DNA of 14,123 nucleotides from an uncultured Oscillospiraceae bacterium. Lineage in GTDB: Bacteria; Bacillota; Clostridia; Oscillospirales; Oscillospiraceae. Below, in pieces: positions 1-6,200 of the stretch (position 1 is its first letter; the number at the start of each line of letters is the position of its first letter). The position numbers and the translations under genes are program-made. Below the pieces are notes generated by a model. The model made no database searches and was not told the origin of the DNA. It was given only the letters and a program-made list of their open reading frames with translations. The DNA lies in NCBI GenBank assembly GCA_934662925.1, contig CAKUKL010000016.1:1-14123 (forward strand). The letters are read 5' to 3'.

Positions 1-85
1 CCGCAAACCTTACGCCCCGAACCGAAAGCGGGATCGACCGGTCAGTCCCAGAAAATTTATGTAAACTTTTTGTGACCAACTCTAT

Positions 86-112
86 CCCCAACCCCCGCGT
101 CCCTACTCCCCC
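86..112 (-). other. G-quadruplex motif (minus strand)
   Basis: Read on the minus strand this is G5-N4-G3-N4-G5-N2-G4, which fits the canonical four-tract G-quadruplex pattern with loops of 2-4 nt. It lies just beyond the two terminator-like hairpins that end the leftward operon. Whether it folds in DNA or RNA is unknown. Confidence 0.5.
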
Positions 113-162
113 AACGTCTCCAGCCATTCCGGCTGGCTATTCTTCGTCCCAGATAACGGGCT

Positions 163-195
163 GAAAAATGCGAAAATCGGGGCCAAAATCCCCGA
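163..195 (-). terminator. Second terminator-like hairpin after the giant gene
   Basis: On the minus strand TCGGGG and CCCCGA (177-182 with 190-195) form a 6-bp stem with a 7-nt loop. It is followed by a T-rich run (TTTTCGC then TTTTT, down to 164). It would back up the hairpin at 247-278 in stopping leftward transcription. Confidence 0.5.
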
Positions 196-196
196 A

Positions 197-216
197 ACTG
201 TTGCACACTGTTGCAC
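197..216. repeat. Tandem 10-bp direct repeat
   Basis: ACTGTTGCAC occurs twice with no spacer (197-206 and 207-216). The 10-bp period puts both copies on one face of the helix, as for a protein-binding site. Function unknown. Confidence 0.6.
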
Positions 217-242
217 CACTCAAAGCCCTGCCAGGCCGATAC

Positions 243-278
243 GCGAAAACGCCGGAGCGGAATCCCGCCCCGGCGTTT
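243..278 (-). terminator. Intrinsic terminator-like hairpin of the leftward operon
   Basis: A 9-bp GC-rich stem (247-255 with 270-278, AAACGCCGG/CCGGCGTTT) is extended by four more pairs after one mismatch (257-260 with 265-268). It starts 7 nt after the giant gene's stop codon. On the minus strand the stem runs into TTTTCGCG, a short T-tract, so termination may be partial. Confidence 0.6.
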
Positions 279-285
279 CTCTTTA

Positions 286-3200
286 TCACTCTTTCGGCGT
301 CGAGAAGATGTCCTGGTAGAAAAGCCAGTCGGACATATCCCGCTTGGTGTCGGCGTTGACCTGCGACTTGAGGTCGCTGATCAGCTTCTTGCGCATCTCC
401 GCGTCGCCGGTCCGGTATTCCTCGCTGTCCACCAGCTCGGCCATCCCCTCTTCCAGCTTCTCGCGGTAGATGGACTTGAACTTCGCCTGCTGGCTCTCGT
501 CCATCACGTACTCGTACCCCTTCATATAGGGGTCCGTGAAGCTGTCTGCAAAGGTGCTCACTTCCTGGTATACCAGCTCAGTCAGTGTTCCGACGTCCAC
601 GCTGCTGTCCGCGTAGGCAGCCTCCGCCACCGAGCCGTTGGACTTCGCCTTCAGCATCAGGTACTCCGCCGCGTCGCCGCCCCGGTCCACGAACTCCGTC
701 ATGCTGTTTATCCACTTCTCGCTGGGCTGATACGTCTCTGTGGTGTGCATCTTGGCGAGGTCCGCCGCGTACTGATACGCCAGCTCTACAGCCTTGGCCT
801 TTTCGTCCTCCGTCAGCCCGGTGTACTCCTCGCTGTGGACGATGTCGCTCACCAGGCGGTAGGAAGTCTGCCCCCGGTCGATGAGGTGGGCCTGATACTC
901 GTCCTGCGTCATGGCGTAGGGCGTGCCGTCCACGGAGAAGTATTTCTTCGCCTTGTCCGGGTACACGCCGGTATCTCCGGTGGCTTCGGCCAGCCGGGTC
1001 AGCTCTGCGTCCACGTCCGTGGTGTTCAGTCGGTTCAGATACCCGGGGGACAGGAAGTTCTCAATCGCCCGGACCGCGATACTGCTCTCCGTGTCCGTGC
1101 GGCCCCAGGCGTCCACGTACAGCATCTTGCCCTCCTCGTAGAAGGGGATCTTCCCCTGAACGCTGCTCTGCCACGTCCGGTTCAGCCAGCTCTCCACCTT
1201 GCCCATGTCCTCCGGTGTGAAGGTGCTGCGGCGGCTGCCGTCTATCGTCCGGGCCACCTGCCCGAACAGCGTGGGCACACCCTGAGACACATAGCTGGTC
1301 AGCATGGTCTTGATGATGTTGCACAGCGCCATATCCTCGCTGTCGTACTTGTTGGCGGACAGCGTCTGGTTCAGGCCGTCCAGCATGGACAGGGACAGCA
1401 TCGGCTCCGCGATGGTGGTGAGTCCGTCCATAAAGTCGTCCAGCCCGAGGTCATGGTCCTCCCGCCAGAGAATGTAGGTCTCCGCGCCCACGAACAGCGG
1501 CAGGGCCACCGGCGCCATCCAGTCGATGGTATAGCTGTGCCCGCCGATGTTCAGTGCGTACTCCTGCTCGCCCTGAAGGCTCCTGAACTGGTCGTCGTCA
1601 TCGTCCCCCAGGCCCCCGGTCAGCATTCCGAGGGAGGTCAGCCACGCGCCCAGTGCCGCAATGCCCGTGCCGGTCAGGCCCGCGGCCAGCTCGTCGATGG
1701 CGGTCGCGGCGTCCATCTTTCCGGTCCGGACCTTCGTGGCCATGTCTGCCACGCCCTGAATGATCCCGACCAGGCTGTACTCCACGCCGCGCTTGACGAT
1801 GTTCACGGGGGTCTTGGTGAAGGGCAGCACACCATCCAGCAGAATGCCGCCCCACCTGCCGCTGTTCCGCTTCAGGCTGTTGAGGGTGCTGGCCAGCTTG
1901 GAGGCGTCCCGGTATGTCGCCCGCTGGGCCTCCCGCACGGCGTAGTCCCGCGCCTGACTGAGAAGGGCCCGACCCTCGCGGGTGCTGCCCTCGCCGCTCA
2001 GCGTGGCCACGTCCGCGCCCCGGGCGTTGAGATACCCGGACAGCGCGTGGGTGTAGGCAGTGCGCAGGAACGCCCAGTCCTCCGCCTCCAGCGCGTTGGA
2101 GTTGAACTTCTCCACCGCATTCAGCGGCGTCTTGAAGATCCGCCGCTTATCCCGGATCATATCCGCGGGGTTATACTTGCCGCCGCCCCGCAGCGTGTCC
2201 TCCATGACCTTGGCGTCCTGCCGGGCAAAGTCCAGCATCTCCGAGTTCGTGAAGCCCCAGCCCTTGGTCCGCTGCTCCCGGGGCAGCGCCAGCTCCATCG
2301 TCTGTGCGATGGCGTCCTTGGCCAGCCGCGCGGGTACGAACACCGCGTTGCCGAACACGTTGCGGATGTGGGTCCGGGGATTGCCCAGCATGGCCAGATA
2401 CCGCCATGCGTTCCACTTGTCCCCCAGCGTCACCGGCACTTGATCCGCGAGGTTCTGGATCAGCGCGTCCATGGCCGTGTCGATCTCCGCGCGGGTGTTG
2501 GCCTCCAGCAGGTTCTTGGCGAGGGCCGGGTCGATGGTGATGTCCTGATGCTTGCCGGACTGGTTCTTGTTGAGCCGGTCCACGGCCTTCTGGATGTAGT
2601 AGAGGTTCCCCGCCGGGGTCATCTTCTTCAGCAGCGTCATGGCCTGCACCGTCTGGCCCGCCTGGGTGCCCACCGCGGCGATCTCCGCCGCGAGGCGCTG
2701 GGCCGTGGCCACGTCCTTGCTGTTGCAGGCTTCCACATAGAGCTGCTCGGCCTTGGCGATGTCCAGCTTGGACACCTGCCCGAACTTGCCGGTGCCATTC
2801 CCGGTCCGCACGATGGCGTCCCAGTCCGCCTGCATCTCCGAAACGCCGCGCTTCTCGAAGTCCTGTTTGACCTGCTCCATAGTCCCCTTGTCGCCCACCG
2901 GCACGTAGGTGGCCCCGGCGTCCCCGTTCAGGATGGACGCCGCCAGCTCGTTCTGCACGGTCTCGTTGGTCACCTTGGCGGCCGCCGCGGTCTGCATGAA
3001 GCCCGCCGTTTTGGTCTTGCTGTCGATCTGCCGGGGCAGGCGCACCTCCTGCTGCGCGGCACTGGTCTGCTCCATGGCGCCGTACTTCTCGATCAGCGCG
3101 TCGATTGTCCGCCGGTTGCGGGTCAGCACGTCCTCCGTCAGCTTGGGCCGGAACACCTTGGACACCAGCTCGTTCTGCCGCCGCTCAGCCATCTCGGCCT

Positions 3201-6200
3201 CCGCCTGCGCGAGGGTCTGTGCCGCCTGCTCCAGCATGGACAGTGCGCTCTTCCGGTCTCCGGTGTTCCAGATCCGCGCAAAGCTGTCTGCCACGCTGCC
3301 CCGCTCATACCCGGTGTCCGGGTTCACGTTTCCGGTGTTGCCCCCCGTCTTGCGCTTGTCCTTGTCGTCCACCGAGAATCGCCGCTCCGGAATATTCTCC
3401 TTGACATATCCCTTGTGCTGACGTATGATGGTATCGGAATCCAGTGCCGTCAGTGCCTTTGGCAATGCGGTCTGGGTCCCGGAGCCAGACTGTGCTACGC
3501 TCCCAGGGAATTGGACCCTGGCCACCGCAGCATTTGTCTGGCCCTGATTCGAGCCAGACTGAGCCGAATTCCCGGGGAATTGGACCCCGGCCAAGGCGGC
3601 GAGGGTCTGGCTCTTTTTTTCGTTCCAGTAGAGCACGTTCCCGTGTTTGGCGTTGTTCTCGACCCAGCTCCAGAAGTTCTCCTTGCCGTATACGCTGGTG
3701 ATGAAGTTGGCAGGGCCGGTCTGGCCGTCCACGGTTGCCTCGCCGTTCGGGTGGATGGCCGCGATCACCGGGTTTCCGTCCCCGTCCACGGCGGAGGTCA
3801 CTACCACGACGTCCCCCGGCTTCGTGTAGGAGTCCAGGATCATCACCGGGTTGCTCAGCAGCTCCGGCAGCCGCTTCACCAGCCCCCGGGTCAGGCCGTG
3901 CCAGCTGCTGTTCTCGCCCTTGTCCGTCACCATGTTCTGCACGTGTCTGGCCGTGATGCACAGGGGCAGGTCACCCAGCCCCACCTCACCCGGCAGGTTC
4001 GGGGTATCCCGGATGTACAGCGCGTTGTGCCGGTTCTCACTCAGGTCCTCGTCGAGGGCGCTGTCCACCTGCTTGGCGAAGATGTCCTTGCTGGAGACGC
4101 TGTACCGGATGTCCGGGTCCAGGTCACCCGGCTCGCTACCCCGCTCCGCCTGCCGCTGCTCCAGTTGTTCCATCTGGTACGCCTTCGCCGCGTCGTAGTC
4201 GTCGAACTTCGGCAGCGCGTGGATGTCCTCTTGGGAGTACAGTTTATACTCGTAGGTATTCGAGGCAATCTGGTCCACGCTGTCCCCTTTGTGGACCCAC
4301 ATCACCACGTCCGGGTCCCCCAGCTTGGCGTAATCCCAGCCGTCCGGGGCATACTCCCGGTTGAACTCCATCCACGCCACCGGCTCAAAGCCCAGACGGG
4401 CGTACTTGTGGCTGAGATCATTCGGCGCATAGGTCGCGTAGCAGTCCAGATGGTTGCCCCCCTGGGCCAGTGCCGTCAGGAGCAGGTCCTTGACCACGTA
4501 TTTGGTCGAGAGGTCAGGGTTCTTGAACACGCCGACGATGTTGCCGTTTGCCTCCACGGCCACGCCCGCGTTTCCGTCCGCCCGCATGAACGTCCGGGCC
4601 CCGCTGGCCTCAAGGCTCTCCGGGCTCTGCCCGTCCACCATTTCGCCGTTGGGATTGGCCTGTTTCGCCCGGTCCAGGGCATCAGAAAAGGCAGCCCTGT
4701 CTGTGGTCTCCGTGAGCCCCACATCAGGGATGCCTTGTTCATTTAGATATGCTCTTGTCTCCTCCGGGATTAGCAGAGAAGTGCGTCCTCCCACGTCTCC
4801 TGATCTGAAAAGCCCCGCATCCGGTTGTACCACATGATCGTCAAACCGAAGTTGTCCCCCTTGAACAGCTCCGGCAGCGTTTTCCCGTCCTCGATGATCG
4901 GGTCCTTGCTGCTGTCCCACGTCTCCGCGAACTTCATCAGATCCTGTCTTGTTGTCATCGCTCGCCGCCTCCTTATAGTCGCTGTTTTCATTTATTGTAT
5001 CACGCTTTTGGTCCTGACGCAAGGCCCGATCCTGATCAATGCCGCCGTCGAAGCTGTCTACACTGTACCGCCGGTCCTTCGAGGTGTCCCGGTCCTTAAA
5101 CTGGTTCAGCAGTTTTTCGATACCGGCCACGTAGCCGTCCAGGTCCTCGAAGGCATCCCCGAAATGATTCCTGACGAGTTCAGCGTCCCGGACGTAGCTG
5201 CCGTACAGGGTGGCGTTAAACTCATCCAGTATATCCCGCTGTGTCTCCAGGCTCAAATCGCCCAGCTCAGCCACCCCGCCCGGGATCTTCCGGTGCCGCA
5301 TCACGCTTGCCAGCATCGCATCGAGCGTGTTACCCGGACGAAGCTGGCCCCATGCCGCTACTACGAACTGCCCGTATGGGTCGAATTCCAGCTGTTTCAT
5401 GGTATGCACCAGCTCGTGCATGGGTGCTGCCACCTGCATCTCAGGGGTCAGGGCATCCGAGATATAGATTTGCCCGGCCTGTGCGAAGGCCGGGCCACTC
5501 CCGTGGGAGGACATAATTTCACTGGAGAGCACAAACCCCGAAACCGCGTAACCTCGGACCGTCTCCCGGCTGATTGCTGCGGGCGTGTCCGCCGCAGGTT
5601 CAACAACAGCTTCAGGAATCCAGCTGGAAAAGTGCTTGACTTTTAGTCCACCATCATCTCTTCCCAGTATTTGGTCAACTCGTCCAGTCTCGTCTGCTCT
5701 TCCGGGGTCACCGGTTCCCTGTTCGTTCGGTACTCGTCCAGCCGCGCCAGAAACTGCTTCATCGCCTGCGCGGTTTTCTGCTCCTTGTTCTCTTCCATCG
5801 ACACTGCTGCGCACCTCCTCATGTGCATTCATTGTATCACCGGCCCTGTTCTGGCGCAAGGCCCGATCCATCTTGCTCACCAGCCGGGTCAGCTCGTTGT
5901 ACTGCGCCCGGGCGGAGGTGGCCTCCTCGGCCCCGCCGTTCATCTGCGCGGTCAGGCGCTGGGCCATGTCGGACGCCAGGTCCCGGGCCCGGCTCAGAAG
6001 GGAGCTGTTCTCCCGGGCCAGCTGGTACAGGCCGCCGGTGTCCAGGAATACACCGCGCATCACATCCGCGGCCACCTCCTGGCTGATGAACTCCGTGGAG
6101 CACTTCGCCTCCGCCGCCGTCCGGTCCAGGCCCTGGCTCATGTAGAACCGGATGTAGGTCTCCCGGGTCGTGTCCATGCGCTGCTCCAGCCCCTCCGCGC

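Larger units (their letters stand above)
1..245. other. Non-coding left flank
   Basis: I see no gene with a ribosome site here. The stretch holds an imperfect 20-bp palindrome at 30-49 (core GACCGGTC at 36-43, outer arms GGGA/TCCC), a C-rich tract at 86-112, a 6-bp hairpin at 120-136 (CCAGCC/GGCTGG), a minus-strand terminator-like hairpin at 177-195 and a tandem 10-bp repeat at 197-216. Frames are open to the left edge on both strands, but none has a recognisable product. It lies downstream of the phage operon and could hold a packaging or attachment site, which I cannot show. Confidence 0.5.
3436..3620 (+). ncRNA. Putative antisense small RNA with two tandem hairpins
   Basis: A promoter at 3401-3429 and an intrinsic terminator at 3551-3620 bracket about 185 nt with no protein-like frame. 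Unit 1 (3484-3542): outer stem GCCAGAC/GTCTGGC, middle stem 3493-3499 with 3526-3532 (6 of 7 paired), inner stem CCAGGG/CCCTGG closing loop AATTGGA. Unit 2 (3551-3613): outer stem GAGCCAGAC/GTCTGGCTC, 4-bp middle stem GCCG/CGGC, inner stem CCGGGG/CCCCGG, same loop. The inner stems differ by an A-T to G-C exchange that keeps pairing. The RNA would be fully complementary to the giant mRNA. It could alternatively be a by-product of a protein-level repeat (VQFPG at 1794 and 1817) that is palindromic by chance. I do not recognise the RNA family. Confidence 0.45.

Noticed and set aside
2..127. Open minus-strand frame from ATG 127 running off the left edge (starts MAGDVGG)
   Set aside because: No ribosome site, G-tract-driven composition, and no recognisable family in 42 codons. 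A terminase-like gene here cannot be supported.
1..163. Plus-strand frame entering from the left edge and ending at 163
   Set aside because: Pro/Ser/Thr-rich 53 codons with no recognisable motif; the opposite strand is equally open, so composition explains it.
3305..3961. A 218-codon minus-strand frame overlapping the MuF-C-like region
   Set aside because: Product is Gly/Arg/Gln-rich and lacks a ribosome site. Unlike nested ORFs A and B, the giant frame here encodes recognisable domain sequence.
211..4746. A 1511-codon open frame on the plus strand
   Set aside because: It lies antisense to the giant gene. Its product is Leu/Val/Arg/His-rich with no domain, as expected for the reverse frame of a GC-rich gene. 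No ribosome site.
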